A program made the translations under genes and the position numbers. Shown piece by piece: positions 11,494 to 25,794 of a stretch of 64,000 nt of DNA (its first letter is position 1; every line of letters begins with the position of its first letter). The notes beneath the pieces were generated by a model. That model made no database searches. It was not told the origin of the DNA and saw only the letters and a list, made by a program, of their open reading frames with translations. Source of the DNA: Theobroma cacao (taxonomy: Eukaryota > Streptophyta > Magnoliopsida > Malvales > Malvaceae); contig NC_030850.1 of NCBI RefSeq assembly GCF_000208745.1, positions 35,546,041-35,610,040 of the forward strand. The letters run 5' to 3'.

Positions 11494-13982
11494 ATGGAAA
11501 ATATTGATGTTTAATTAATACATAACTCAAAATTCCCATTGTTTTTCTTTGTTTCTTTATTTCTTTCTACAACAAGAAGCACTACGAGACGTATAACTCA
11601 AGAATCTCATTCTTTTACTGCCAAGAAGCACGTATAGAAACTAACCTGATAGTCAGATGTCTAATCAGATGTATAAATGTGGAATTAATTTTGTATAAAT
11701 ATTATAAATGTTTTATTTTTTTCTAATTGTTTTTTATTTATTAGCATAGAAAGAAAATAGTTGACACTATGATGTCAATTTATTTATTTAATTATTGAGA
11801 AGAAAAATTGTTAATATAAAAAAAATTAAAGAAAATCAAGCTAACAATGAGATTTAAAACTAAAAGGTTAACCGATTTATTATGCCCTTTTATGGTATTT
11901 TGAGTAAATATTTTGCGTAGCTTACCAATGGTTAAATGTTTAGGTGCTTTTTAGTATATTATGCTGCATCAATTTTGTTGTTCATATGACTTTTAAATAT
12001 CTCAATTTCATTTAATCTTTACTGTGCAGAAGAGAATAGTTGGAAGATGGAGGGGGAGGGTGAAATGGAGAAAAGAAATGATTTTGTTTTGGCATAATGT
12101 TTGAAAAAGTTGTTAAATTAATTAAAAATTTTAAATAAATTTTTATTTTTAATACGTTTCTTAAATCTTTGTATTTTTATTTTATATCAAATAAATTCTT
12201 ATAATTAATAGTTGATTAATTTTTATTAATTAGAATGTCACTTATCGTTATATATATGATATTAATGAGACGTTAATGTGAAATATGAAAAATATTATAT
12301 AATTATATCATTAGATTACATTGACATATCATGTCATTATTAATTATGATATATTAAAATATTATATTATCATCAATTATAATATTGTAACATGTCACGT
12401 AGTGCTGACATGACATATCATGTGAACATCTTCTGGCAAAACACAAAAGGAGAAACTTCTTTGCACCAAGATACACATTGAGGAAAGAACATTTAATTCT
12501 TACATGAGCTATGCTTCCATGGATGGCATATTTCTAATTTTTGGATGCTTCTAAACACTTTAAGATATTTATAAATGTTTCAATGCCCTCCTTACAATAT
12601 TTTTACAAATTTTCAATCCCCTCCACAATATTAAAGTGCTTTAATTTGTAACTATAAGTTTCAAATTTCATAAATATAAATTTTAAATTTCAATATTTAT
12701 CCTATAAAGTTTAATTTAGCAAAAGAAAAATAAATACATAAAAGCAAAACCTTTTCAATACAACATAAAAGAAAAATCTTTTCAAATGAAATTAAAATAG
12801 AATAAGGAATTTACAATTAAGTAAAAAATTTTGAAGAATTTTTATTTTAATTCTTTCTACAACTTTAACTTTTATATATATTTTCACAATATATCCAAAT
12901 CGACTTCCATTTTTATTTCCCTCGTCATTTCTCGCGCAGGTCAGTTTTTGCCATATTAGCTACATTACCAAGAAAGGCTTACAGTGTCACGATTGGAATT
13001 TGATATAATTTAATAAAATATTATTTTCTTATATAATATAGTAAAATTTACAACATAATTGTAATAAACTACTAATTTCGGTTGAGCCCAATAGAATTTG
13101 AGAATGTGAGCTTAAACCCAACCTGAAAACTAACCGAGTCTAACTCCTTGGTTTTCGAAGCCTTACCCAAATTTTTAAAAAATTAGTGTCCAAAGTCCAC
13201 CCAAAATCAATGCAGGTAGGCTCAAATTTCAACGGGCTTCAGTGGTCAAGCCCAATTACCAATGGGCCGAATCACAGCTTACTAAATCCGCCAAGGCCTG
13301 ACTTGCATGTAAAAAAAGAAAAATGCATGATTTATTATAATTCACAAAAGGTAATAATTTGATATTGCTGCTTGATCATGGTGCAAACACATTATAATTA
13401 TTCTAGAACAAAAAGAAAACAATTTATGATTATTCTTTAAATGAACACTACAAGCTAAATGAAAAAATTGTATCATTTTCTCTCCCATTACTTAGCAAAT
13501 ACACGGCTCTCATCCAACGGAAGGGGTACTTCACAATCTCTTACCACCAGTATAAAGATGACACTGATTACTTATTTAGCCAAGGAAACACACTGGAAAA
13601 TGAAGGTAGCCGAGCTGTAAGAACTTCGACTCCAGTTTCTGTTACCTGCATGGTAATATTCATTTAGCAATATTCATGTGTTAGGCGTGTCATGATTCTC
13701 TGTCATGTAACAGATCACTTCTACAAGACAACCAAGAAAGGGTGCACTGGCAAATCGCTAACTCAGGAGCAAAAAGGTCATTTGCAAAACGTTTCTGTAA
13801 CAGACAAAACTTCAAAACACGACTATATATAGCATAGATATCATGAAAGAAAAAGCACTGGGAATGCAGAGTTACCAAAAGAGTGTGCTCAAACTGAGCA
13901 CTGCGTTTGCCATCTGCAGTAACAACAAAGGTTAGGTTTCGATTCTTGTATGCAAGATGTTATGATGGTGGATTGGATTATA
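11494..13982. other. AT-rich spacer between duplicated copies
   Basis: No gene recognised. About 13060-13310 is less AT-rich and has repeated GGGCTT/AAGCCC words, as in decayed retrotransposon sequence, but nothing codes. Homopurine and AT repeats fill the rest. Confidence 0.45.
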
Positions 13983-15279
13983 AAAAAAAAATGTTTGCTA
14001 CAGTTCTCTAGCTAAGCAATAAGGGTGCCTTTAATACTGGAAATATGTCTTTGTTGCAGGATTTTCCACATTGCAGCTAAGCAGCACAGATCCCTCGGTG
14101 GAATTTGGAAGAGACGTTCTCGTTTCAAAGGTAGAGGGGATATCCTTATACTTGTTGGAGAGAGTTTCAAGTAATTTCTAAATGGTACAAGCATTGGAAA
14201 TTTTGCAGAAGGCCAAAGCACTTTAGTCCGAGCTTATGAGCTGAGGCCAGTCAAGTATGGCAGCTAAAGCCCTAGCTGGTTGATATGTACATTGGCAAAT
14301 CTGCGGTGCCTGTTCATTTTCGTTTCGCTATCACGGATGCAGACTACACTAAAACTGAATAACTATAGCTTTACCAAATAATTAGATTGATGTCCCACAA
14401 ATAACTACAGGCAAATAAATTATGATGGATAATAAATGAAATAGAAAAAGTTAATAAACAAATAAAACCAAACGAAACCAATATAAAATTAGGTTACATA
14501 GATGTATAGTGAGATTGGAACTTGAAATTTAAAGATTTTAGAATATTTTTTTTATTACTGAGATGAAGTCTCCTTGGTAGTAAAAGGATACAGTCATATA
14601 AATAAACCCAATCTCTAAATTGAATAAAAAATTAATTCAAATATAAATCTTTCAAAATTGGACACCAATTAAACTAGCCATTTTATATATTGGGTGTCCG
14701 AAAATAAATCATGTTCTTTGATTGGGGTCATTGTTTGGATCTTGCTTCAAGCCTCCAAATTCATAAAATCAAAACATAAGATCGGCCACGGTACCGGAAG
14801 GGACTGAAAACAATGAGAGAGCTAGCTTAGGCTGGAGATTTTCTTCTCGGAAAGCTTAAACAATGGATGTGAATGAGCACGTGTATCTGAAAATTATGAG
14901 CTAGGAAATTAAATTACTTCTAGATATCAACGATGGTGTTCGTGATATTGTGTAAGCATGACGGAACCCATCGCTCTCTACATATATTGATTATAACGAA
15001 GCATGATCACCCGGAACTACATACTATATGATTGGTATTAATAAAATCTTAGGTCATTCAATTAATTGCAGTCGGATTCAGCTAATTATGTAGCTGTGCT
15101 AATCATGTGGCAGGAGGCTTGTGCATGTCAGAGTCCTCTAGAAGAAGACACGATGCTCAATTTTCTGGCATTAATATTGATGCGATGGCAACTGGCAATG
15201 ATGTTTAGTTAATACAGAATGATCACGAAGATGTAAGAAAGAATGTTTCTACTTTTCAGCTACTGCAATTATGGAGTTA
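13983..15279 (+). repeat. Dispersed direct duplication, right copy (B)
   Basis: Counterpart of 9567-11493. The old exon region at about 14059-14270 has a 1-nt deletion after the acceptor and an in-frame TAA after GESFK, so the longer reading frame is dead here. The site of the hAT-like insertion in copy A is empty in B (single ATATTGAT at 14984-14991). Confidence 0.85.
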
Positions 15280-16566
15280 TCACAAAGATGAGAGAGTATG
15301 TGAATGACATGAACGGTGCTTTGAAAGATAAGTTTATTGCTTTGATCTTTTAATGCATTGCTCTGTTGAAAAACGTACTAAACTGCCACTGAAAAGTTGC
15401 CGACGGAATCCTCCAAAGCTAGTTTCTACTTGATTTATAGAAACAATTAGTTCTGAAAATCAATTTAGGAAATAGATAGAGCGAGACATTGGAAGAAGGC
15501 TAACAAGAAGCAGCACTTGGTCGATTATGGTTCTACCCATTTTTCTGCTCACCGAGGCCAGAGCCCATAATGGAAGTGAACAAAGCTTCCTCGGCTTCTG
15601 GGCCTCTATCGTTTTAGAGTTTACAACCCTTGTTTTGTTCTTGGTTTGGGCCATGCTCGGTTCAATCAAAGTTTGGATTGGGTTAGGGCCTTCCCCAATC
15701 CGCTTCTCCAAACAGCATAGATCTTATTATGTTTTTACAAAATTGTCAATTGGTATTCCTTATTCTTTAAATTTTATATATTTTATCTTGAATTATATTA
15801 TTATATAAATATTTGATTAATTTTTTAAAATTATTATTCAATATTCAAATATCTTAGAATTATTCATTATATCTCCGCTTAAAATTAAATTAATAAATTA
15901 AAATTTATTCATAAAAGATAAATTAAATTGTTATTCAAATTCGTGATAAGATAGTAATTTTATTTATCAAATTCATAATCTTATTTAATCAGGAGTAATA
16001 TAAGGTATCCAACTACAAGATATCCATTGTTATTTTTAAATTTTTGACATCTAACCGCTAACAATTTCTCACAAAGTTATATTCATTGCCAATAGAAGAA
16101 AGAAAATAATTATGTTTAAGCACATCATTATGGATGGATTGTTTTTATCAATGTTCTTTCTCACTCCTAAAACGACCACAAATATTATGTTTCAAGTAAT
16201 TTATTTAATTTTACTATTTTGACTAACCAATCAGGCCCGAGCTTATCTATTCTAGATGTTCATGTTCAAGTTCAACGGTCCAGATACAATCTCCAACATG
16301 AAGTGCCCGTAGGAGATCCACTCTCCCTTAGAGAAACAGAAAAACAAAATAGGAAGATCGAAATCGGAAATCGAAAATCGAAGCAGAAGAACAAAATCAA
16401 GTAGTCCCAGCACCCAGCAGCATTTTCATTTCTCCAATTGAATGAGGGTAACTAACTGTAATAACTGAACCAATCTCCACCGTTGGATCCACATAAGAAC
16501 ACAACGCCAATAAGAGGGAGAAGCTGAAAAGTGCGAGCGATCCGAATTTGAAGAACGAAGATCCAA
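15280..16566. other. Intergenic and GOS12 upstream region
   Basis: Holds an AT-rich stretch (15750-16010) with no gene. The last 200-300 bases have the purine-rich look of a plant 5' UTR (repeats of GAAATCGGAAATCGAAAATCG) and are probably the GOS12 leader. No clear TATA box. Confidence 0.45.
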
Positions 16567-19500
16567 ATGACGGATCCGATTCTGGATCTACAAGAATCGG
16601 GTTGGGAGGAACTGAGGCGAGAAGCTCGAAAGATCGAAGGCGATCTCGATGTCAAACTCTCTTCTTATGCTAAGCTCGGTGCTAGGTTCACCCAAGGAGG
16701 TTTGCTCATTTTCCTGCTACCTTTTTCCATGTTTCTGTCCCTGTTTTGAATTTCGTTCCCGTGATTGTATTTTCTGTCATATGCATTGCATTTTCGATTT
16801 TCTTGTGGTGGATTTCTGAAATTATGAAGAAATCTGTTGAAGAACTGAACAAACTCCAAGGGGTAAATAGATTGGATTTGTTTAAAACAGAGAATTGTTT
16901 GTTGTTAGCAAGATTTATTCTATTTAGGAATCCATAGGAATACGGTGAGCTTGCTTTTCCTTTGTGATGATATGTACTTACATTTAGGTTATTTAGATAC
17001 TGGTTCGCCAACGGTTGGGTCAAGCAGGTCATGGAAGTCTATGGAAATGGAAATTCAATCATTGCTTGAGAAACTGCTGGATACAAATGATGCTATGAGT
17101 AGATGTGCTGCATCTGCTGCACCGACTACTTCAGTGACACAGAAGCTTGCAAGGCATAGAGACATACTACATGAGTTTACTCAGGTTTATTCCATTTGAC
17201 TATGGTGTAATTCTTATCAAGACTTGTTTTTATAAGTCAGATTTCCACGTTTATTACCAAGTATTATGAGCCTCGAAGAGATATGAATATTTTGTGATAT
17301 CTTGTCCTACCTTCAAATTATGAGTGTAGCAGTCACCTTTCTTCTAGGGCTTAGAATAGTCCCACAATTTCTAACCGTTCAAATTATTTATTTAAGAGTT
17401 CATGGTCCATGATTTTTATTTGCTTGACAAATAATTCAGGGGTTACCTTTTCTGTTTTCTATATGTGTACTTAAAGAAGCATTTTTTTTCCATGGGCAAT
17501 TGGGAATACATAAAACCCCTTCCATGTACATGAAAACTTGCTGTAGGGATAACATGTGATTTGCAGTCTTGTTGTGTTTGACAACAAACTAGAAGTGTCC
17601 TTATCTCCTTATTTCGAACCATGAGAGAAGTGGAAGAAGAGCCTTGCAGTATCGCTGTTACCTGTTACAGATCCAACTAAGCCCCAAATGCATTCACTAG
17701 CTCTCAATTTCTGAACTATATATTCCTCCTTCATGCATTTACATTGCTGTAGAACCAAAACATAGGATTTCTTAAAGTGCTTTATTTGCTATTCTGGTTC
17801 ATTGCACTATAAATTAATGTACCCATGTTCCATGGAATAACCACTGATTATTGCTGCTTTTAGATGTTTATCATTTGGACAAGTTGATTAGTATTTCTAT
17901 CCTTTTGAAGTAATGATATAAATTTTGTTAGGAATTTAGAAGAATCAAGGGAAATATAAATTCAATGAGGGAACATGCAGAGCTTCTGAGTTCTGTCAGG
18001 GATGATATCAGTGAGTATAAGGTAGTCATATGATTTAAACTCTCAACTTTGTCACTCTCATTGCTAGTTCTATGTTGTTTCCCTAAGTTTACCTTATCTG
18101 CCTTCATGCAGGCATCTGGGAGTATGTCACCGAGAATGCAGTTACTCAGAGAGCGGGCAGCCATCCATGGAAGCATAGCTCATGTAAGAATTAAATGTTC
18201 TTTCATCAATGTGTATCTTGGTGCAAAGAAGTTTCCCCTTTTGTGTTTTGCCAGAAGATGTTCTATCTTGCAATTACTTAATGGCTTGGACGGGATGTTG
18301 ATTTGGATGTGTTACTCACTTACACTTAACAGAAGAAAGATCCTAAAACTAGTGATTTGGTATGTAGAACCCAAAATCTCTAGTCTCAAAATCTAAATCT
18401 CAGTTACCAAAAGCTAACTCAAAGTTTTGACAAAAACCCTTTTTATATGAGATGCATAAACCTTGAATCAAGCCCATATAAATAAATGACAGCGAACTCT
18501 GAAAATACTACCCCAAATAACAAAGCCCTATTTCCTAAATTTTTTGCCTATAACAAGCATTCCTTCAGTTTAGATGATGGCCTTTGATCAGTTTGATTTT
18601 TGTTGCTTAATGATGTATACCCTTTTGCTTCTTGATCATCACCACTACATGTGTTCCTGATTGCTTTCTTGCCATGGAAGGAAGAACTGAATTTAATTCA
18701 AACACTACGCAGGAGACTCATGACCCCTGAAAGTTGATTCTTCTTAGTGTTATTATCTGCTATCATAGTTGGGGATTTATAGCAGTTCATACTTCATTCT
18801 AGCAGTGATGCCATGAATTTTGCATCATCTGCATTTTCAGCTCAAGTGAAACATAATATGTGACTAAGTTCTAATTTATGTACCCAAAAAGGAAACTTTT
18901 GTACTTGGGCTGGGAGGGAGAAAGAGGAACTCAATCGAAGTCCAAAACGGATCATGTAACCTCTCTCTCTCTCGTACACAGACAAAAACTTGTGCACGCT
19001 TGCACAAACACAAAAACAAGCATCCTTCTTTGCATACACATCCTTTTTTCTAGCTGTCTACAGGTAATTTAGGTATCTTAAAAGCACTTTGGTTCCGTTT
19101 TTACTTGACAAGATTGATGTGACACATGGAAGAACACTCTAGGCGTCCCATGGGTGTCATAATATTTTGTTTTGCTAGCTTCAGTGCCATGTTACAAATC
19201 ACGTTTGTATCTTTATTTATTTTGGGTACTTTTTTTCCTTTTCCCTATCTGTCAAAGAGTTATATAATTTCCATCTTCCTGACCAATCTGTTTGCTTCCA
19301 ATAGATAGATGATGTGATCAATCAAGCTCAAACGACAAGGGCAGTGCTGGGCTCCCAAAGAGCTTTGTTTGGAGATGTTCAAGGGAAAGTAAAACTTCTA
19401 AGTGACAAGTTCCCTGTTATCCGTGGCTTGCTTGGTACTTTTCAGTGTATCTTTATTATTGACTTTGTGTTCTTTATATTATTTATTACTAATTAAGTTC

Positions 19501-19611
19501 CTTTGTTTTCTAGGTTCTATCAGAAGGAGGCGTTCAAGAGACACTCTTATTCTGTCTGCAGTAATTGCAGCTTGTACGTTGTTCCTCATTATTTATTGGC
19601 TCTCAAAGTAA
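16567..19611 (+). CDS. GOS12: Golgi SNAP receptor complex member 1-2 (GOS12, Qb-SNARE)
   Basis: Six coding exons: 16567-16699, 16988-17184, 17932-18021, 18112-18183, 19305-19434 and 19514-19611, all with GT/AG borders, giving 239 residues. The protein begins MTDPILDLQESGWEELRREA and includes ARKIEGDLDVKLSSYAKLG, both diagnostic of plant GOS1-type Qb-SNAREs. The helical N-terminal region covers roughly residues 1-130. The SNARE region follows (IDDVINQAQTTRAVLGSQR...). A C-terminal membrane anchor ends the protein (LILSAVIAACTLFLIIYWLSK). It acts in vesicle fusion within the Golgi and in ER-Golgi traffic, with the anchor in the membrane and the rest in the cytosol. Exon phases join without conflict and no stop interrupts, so the gene looks functional. 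Confidence 0.95.
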
Positions 19612-20254
19612 CTAGAGATGCCATTTTACTAATACCCAAATGTTGAAAGTGGTTGTGTTTTGCTAAGAGAATTTTGCTTATAATTTGTTAGAACAGATCA
19701 AATATCTCTGTAGCTATGCTTGATCACAGAAAACTTTCATCGTTGTTTCATATGCAAATCTATTCATTGCTCCGACACAGAGGTTTGGTGGAGTCAACGG
19801 TGGTTCCTTGTCATGGTTCAATCGTGGGGTCAATTTCACTTTGTGGTCACAGGGTCTCGCCAAGTTTTTAGGTGCCCTTAATTTCAGCAATATGCGAGCT
19901 TTGCGAGCTTGATCTGTTAATGGTCGAGACACTGGCAAGGGGGCAGCGGTGACAAAAATCCAACTGGCATTTCAAACAAAATTATCAAAACATCATATAC
20001 CATTGCTGCTGCTCTTAATTGAATATTGATTAGTATTAATTTACTTGAACCCATTCACAATTTTCTCAGTTGGAGAAGAGAAAAAGAAAAAGAATGAAGA
20101 GGGAAAGAAAACTTAAAGAGGCAATAAGTGATCAGAACTGGATCAGTAGATCCTGAATCCTGCTGTACCTGCAGAGGGGGGTGGACTTTATCTGAACTGA
20201 ATCACAAGACCAGCTAAAAATCATACTTCTACCAATTAAGGGTGGAGAGTGGTG

Positions 20255-20274
20255 GGGAGGGGGGGGGGGGGGGT
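20255..20274 (+). repeat. Poly-G tract
   Basis: Roughly 16 consecutive G, preceded by GGGGA and followed by TGGGGC. It has G-quadruplex potential; the length is doubtful because assemblers miscount such runs. Confidence 0.75.
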
Positions 20275-23200
20275 GGGGCAAGGGAGTCGGTACACGTGGC
20301 ATTGGCAGTGCAAGCAAAAACAAAAGAAAAAGAGAGAGAGGGATGCATGTATCTTACTTTCATGTTATGTTGGCAACGTGCCTCGAGGCTACAGCCTGAG
20401 CGAGGGAGGAGGCCCATCTGTTTGCTTTGAGGGCTGATATGGCTGCCTCGACACAGTTTGCAGTACGTACAACGTACTTTGTTTTCACAGTGAAACTGTT
20501 CACTCCCTACTGGCTACTACGCTACTGCAGCAGCAGCAGCAGCTTGAGATGCCAAAAGAGGCTACACCCTTCACCCTCCCTATAAATGTCATCTTTATTG
20601 GACTTCTACCCCATCACCAGACTCAGAGCTCCACCGAGATTAGAGTTCCTCCTCGCAGGCTTTTTCCAGACACTCGCTGGATATCTACCGCTCATATCTC
20701 TCTACTGTTTTCCTATATTACACTTAACTTGTACTTTTTCTTATATCAAATGCTAGTTTCATTTAATTAATTACTCAAACACTAGCAACAGCCATGCCTT
20801 TGAATACAAATCTTTTTTGTTCTCAGAACATAATTTTATAGAGTATGCTTTGATCAGAATTGAAATAAATATGAAATTAATGATTATTGTAAGAACAACT
20901 TTTAGCTCCCTTTTTGACAAAACAAAAGAGGGTTAGAAAATGGGTCAATGAGGGTACGGTGGGAGGAGACAGGAAGGCTGCACAAAGGGAAAACAATTGG
21001 TTTTATTTTTGGCTTAGTGCTGGTCGACACCCCAACAATCAGTGAGGAAAACTATAGGCAGGGAATGAAGTCATTTTCAGGTAAGCTTTCAGCTAACTTC
21101 CATGTTTTTGTATTACTTCTCTCAACATGCTTTGAGCTTTCTTCCAAAGCTACATTCAACATTTCTTTTTTTTTTTTTTCTTTTTTGGGTACAAAATTTC
21201 AGCATTTTCTTAAATGTTCATAAAAGGGTTGGCTAGCTAGAGACGAATTCTCCATCTAATGGAAGCATTGAATGTGTCTACTGCCAATTATATATAAAAT
21301 TGAATTATAGCATTATTAATGCATGATCATAGGTTTCATGTAAATTTGTCAGAGGGAGCTTTTCAAAGAGAAAAATGGTGGATGGAAGAAGAGAAAGGGC
21401 ATTAAGTCCAAGTGTCCAACCAAAAGATTAAAATAAGACGAGATGTACTTTGGAAGTAGGCCATCGCTCTCTGATGGGTTAAGGTTTTCATTAGAGTGTC
21501 TTTTGTTTTTTCCCATAGAAGGTCTCCTTGGTCGGATCCAGTCAATTATATGTCTGAGTCCGATCTCCATCCTTGTGTCCCACAATGACTTTGAACGTAC
21601 GAAAACGCCCATATGTCGAGAGCTATGTTTCAGCTAATATTTTTGTCTCCTTAACCCAATATCTGATATTAACAATATACTATACTATGCTAGTATAGCA
21701 TATATATGTACGTATGATAAGTAGATTAATATATTCTTTTTTCTAAGTCAAATAAATGCATTCAATTCGAAAAATCGGTGGACAAGGTAGATTAATGTAT
21801 TTATTCGTATCAATACAAAAAATGAGGGTCTTCCTTTGAAAATTTCCGCTAGAATTATAGCGAGATATATATTTTTGTACATATGTGTCTTTAGGTTAGC
21901 ATCTTATTAATCAATCATCTTAACAGAGTTAGAGAAAAAGAAAAACCTAATTAAACTTGTATGCTTCTTCTTCTAGACAATTGACCAGTTAGTAGGAATG
22001 GAAATCACCCCATGGGATGTGTAATACGTGAAAAGACTCTGCCATATAAGATATATGTAATGGAAAATCGTGGGTAAAAAAGGACCTTTGGTTGCTAAAT
22101 TTGTGACTCCAGGGGCCACCATTAGCCATTGTTCTTGGCTGTGGCTCCAAAGGCATACCATTAACTTCCAACAGAACCTGCCAGGCCAGCGATGCCCTAA
22201 CTACAGAGAGACATTCAAAGCCTGCCCAAGGCATCCATACAGGACCCACGGTCATTTGTAACTAGGTGACTTAAAATTTTACCTTTAAGGGCAAATCTGG
22301 GGAAAACAAAACCCTTTTGCACACATGGGGATGGATGGTGATAGTTTTCAAAAATGTTAGAGAAATGACAGCCATCTTTTTCAGCAAAGTTAGGGTTACT
22401 TTGCAAACATCTAGCAACAAAAAGTAAAACCCTCCATGGAGCAGATGCAGCGTAGGTATAGTGGCCTAACCAAATTAGCTATAACACCAGCCAAAAGGAA
22501 AATAGAAGATAGAAAATCCATCTCTATGCAATGCAAGGACAAAAAAAAGTAAATTCGATTAAAGGATTTCTGTCTTCTGTTGTCACTGACAACTACCTAT
22601 CTCTGTACATGTATGAGAGAGAAGATATCTGAGTGGTCAAATCGATATATCAAAAGCTTTTTAGTGTAATACTTTTTGTTTGATTTTGTTATTCTTTCTA
22701 TGTACTAATAATTTGGCGGTGAAATACTGAATTCCCTCCCAAGGAGGCGCAGAGTATCTGAAAACGAGTCTCCCCTACCTATTACCAGCTCCCTCATGTA
22801 GCAGGCATACCTATCCTGAAAGCTGCCGGCGACGAAACTATAACTATTTGTCACATTACGAGGTCATATGAATGTTTATGTAGTGGTTTTATTTTAAGTG
22901 TAAACCTTAATAATTCTTCATTTTAAGAATCAAGTTCAAGAAATGGACTTGGAAGGAGTAATCAGGAAACAAGGTCAGAAACTAACGCGGCAATTGCCAA
23001 CCCCTTGAGAGATAAGAAAACCTGATGGGTGACTTTGAGAAATTTTTGCTTCTTGTTTTCCTTCAGCTTGAACCCCACTGGTAAGTGCATTGGATTTAAA
23101 ACCACCCACGATGCCATTTTAGCATGTTGATTCTATAGAAGAACTCGTGATGATCAGTACATGATTTTTCCTTATGAAATGATAGGACAACACTGGTATA

Positions 23201-24099
23201 TATGTGACCCTCTATGTGCTAATATCTTCGATTCTATCACATCTTGGAATGAATGAATACGGATGTTCAAAATCATGAGAAAATAAGTGACAGGTTCAGC
23301 TTCTTCCTTGGCTTTTCTTTGGTTGCTAAAATTCAGAGTCCCTTTTTTCGGCTATTCTTTAAGCAGTAGTGACATTCATTTTATCCTTTTGGCCATGGCC
23401 GGTTAGATTTCACACGGCGCCAATGCACAGATTCTTCTTTTTTTTTTAAGGCTCTTAACTTACAAAACCACCATTTTTGGAGGGGCATAGTAAGGAAAAG
23501 ACAGATGAGTCCCAATGTGTAGTGAGGTGGATAAGTTGGATTGGAGGTGGAAAGGCAGACCAGACCAGGTTACACAAAAGCTAAAGTAAAATCTATAGAG
23601 AATAGGTGCCCGGCATTTAGGGCTTTATTTTAACAAAAGAGTTTTTACAAAGATATGATATTGTGGCCCAGTTGGAGGCACCGTGGAATTGTAGAGAACC
23701 GAGAAAGGGCTTTCACAGCCCCTCTTAACTGTGAAAACAACAGGTGAATGAGCCAAAGCTAATCACTCCCATGCACACGTCCCTTTCTTACTTCCTCTCC
23801 CCCACCTCTGCCGCCTCTGCTCTCTCTCTCTCTCTTACAAGAACACATCCATTGGGAATGCCAACCATTCATTTTCTTTTGCCCTTTAACCTCAGCCGTT
23901 TATTAAAATTTCCCTCTCTCCCCTTTTTTTTTTCTACCGGGGCCTGTGTATGATACATCAATAACTTGTACAAACTATTGAAACTACAACCATGTACCAA
24001 TGAGCCATATTTACAATACAACAAGTAGGGAGAGAGAACGAAAACACTTTCTGGCTCTGATCCATCTCCTAGTATATTAGTAGTATCTCTTATCTCTCC

Positions 24100-24135
24100 T
24101 TCTTTTCTCTCTCCCTCTCTCTTTCTCTCTTTTCT
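24100..24135 (+). promoter_or_regulatory. CT-rich tract upstream of the YABBY start
   Basis: A near-pure C/T stretch (CTCTCTCCCTCTCTCTTTCTC) about 160 bases before the ATG. GAGA/CT tracts in this position are typical of plant 5' UTRs and are bound by BBR/BPC proteins in known cases; binding here is inference. Confidence 0.4.
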
Positions 24136-24291
24136 CTATCCTTCATCCTCTTCTTTGTATCTTTAGCAACTCAACAATCAAGAAGATCAGATCAAGGTGT
24201 GAGAAACCTATCAAAATCCACTGATCAGTCAATCTATCAATCAATCAAATCAAGGCCTTAATAAGAAAAAAAATTCAGGAAAATCTAAAGG

Positions 24292-25671
24292 ATGTCGTCC
24301 TCATCAGCTGCTTTTTCACCGGACCACCTATCTCCCTCCGACCAGCTCTGTTACGTCCATTGCAACTTTTGCGACACAGTTCTCGCTGTATCACTTTCTC
24401 TCCCTCTCTCTCCCCTTTTCTTTTGTCCCCATTGTTTCGTTATTCCTTCCTCCAAACCCTTTTGGGCTTTTTATTTTTTCTTCTTTAGTTTTTACAATTG
24501 CATTCTTTTTTTATTTGTATCCATCAGGTGAGTGTTCCGTGCACTAGCTTGTTCAAGACTGTCACGGTTCGATGCGGCCACTGCACCAATCTTTTGTCCG
24601 TCAACATGCGTGGCTTGCTTCTTCCTGCAGCCAATCAGCTTCACCTTGGCCATTCTTTCTTTACCCCTCAGAATCTGCTGGTAAATACTATTCATTTTCG
24701 TTTATGAAGAAATTAGGGTTTCAAATTCTACAGTCACAATTAACCTTTCTTTTCTTCCTTTCACACTTAATTCTCCACACACTGTTCAAGTTTCCTTTTA
24801 AAATTTAGTGTTGGGTGACATTTACATATATGCCAGGAGGAGATCCGAAGTGCACCGCCGAACATGCTGATCAATCAGCCAAACGCAAGTGACACGGTTA
24901 TGCCTGCTATTCGAGGAGGAGTTGAGGAGATCCCTAAACCTCCGGTGGTCAACAGACGTGAGATTCTTCACATTTTGTTTAGTGTTATTATTATTTTATG
25001 CTTTCACATGGTCTTTTTCCTAGCTAGAAATTCCAAGCTAACTAGCCACACCAAATCGATTTGGGTCTTTTTGTTTGAGAAAGTCAAAGTTTCTCACACC
25101 CTTTGTGCTTTAATATTGTATAGTTTAACTAGCCTTTTCAATACACAGAAGTCTCTACTCCAATTTAAGAAAGAGTTGAGGCAAAAAGTCAAGACCCCTA
25201 TGCTTTACATGCCTACTTCCCCAGTAGTGTCTATGCTTTCGTCTTTCTTGCTCTTTGACCACCTTCTTTCCTTCTTGCCTATATGGTAGCAATACCACCA
25301 ATTCCACTGGAGATCTATAGCTATTGTTTAGTTGCATTGCTATTCTTATTGCTTTATGGTTGAAACTTTTTCTTTTGGTTCACAAGTTTACTTTCTTCAG
25401 ACAACCTTTTTTTTATGGTATAAGAAATCTTTTCCTTTTACTCAAATGAGTGATTCCTTTGCTCTCTTCTCTTTCTGGTTACCTTACCATCAAACCTAGC
25501 GTACAAATGTCACTAGCTAGCTTCCAGTTTTTGTCCATGTACATATATCTGAAATTAATTAAGAAAGAGAGGGTTCAGGTTTCTCCCCCGGGAAACTAGA
25601 TGTACAAGAAGAATCCATGCAAAAGATAGATAGATAGATAGATAGATCTGTAGAGATGATGATGAGATGAT

Positions 25672-25730
<59 letters not shown>

Positions 25731-25794
25731 GAACGAACGTAACNNNNNNNNNNNNNNNNNNNNNNNNNNNNNNNNNNNNNNNNNNNNNNNNNNN

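Larger units (their letters stand above)
19612..24291. other. GOS12 to YABBY intergenic region, likely long YABBY promoter
   Basis: About 4.7 kb with no recognised gene. It holds a poly-G tract (20258-20273), a (CAG)5 run near 20527-20541, a TATA-like CCCTATAAATG at 20578-20588 that could belong to an unrecognised transcript, and pyrimidine-rich tracts (23820-23835, 24095-24135) just upstream of the YABBY start. Long upstream regions are usual for YABBY genes; individual sites could not be assigned. Confidence 0.4.

Noticed and set aside
20528..20545. (CAG)n as a CRISPR-like or minisatellite array
   Set aside because: It is a simple trinucleotide run of about five units with no spacers.
24864..25289. 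141-codon frame
   Set aside because: It is YABBY exon 3 read through into intron 3; the conserved domain resumes only after the acceptor at 25920.
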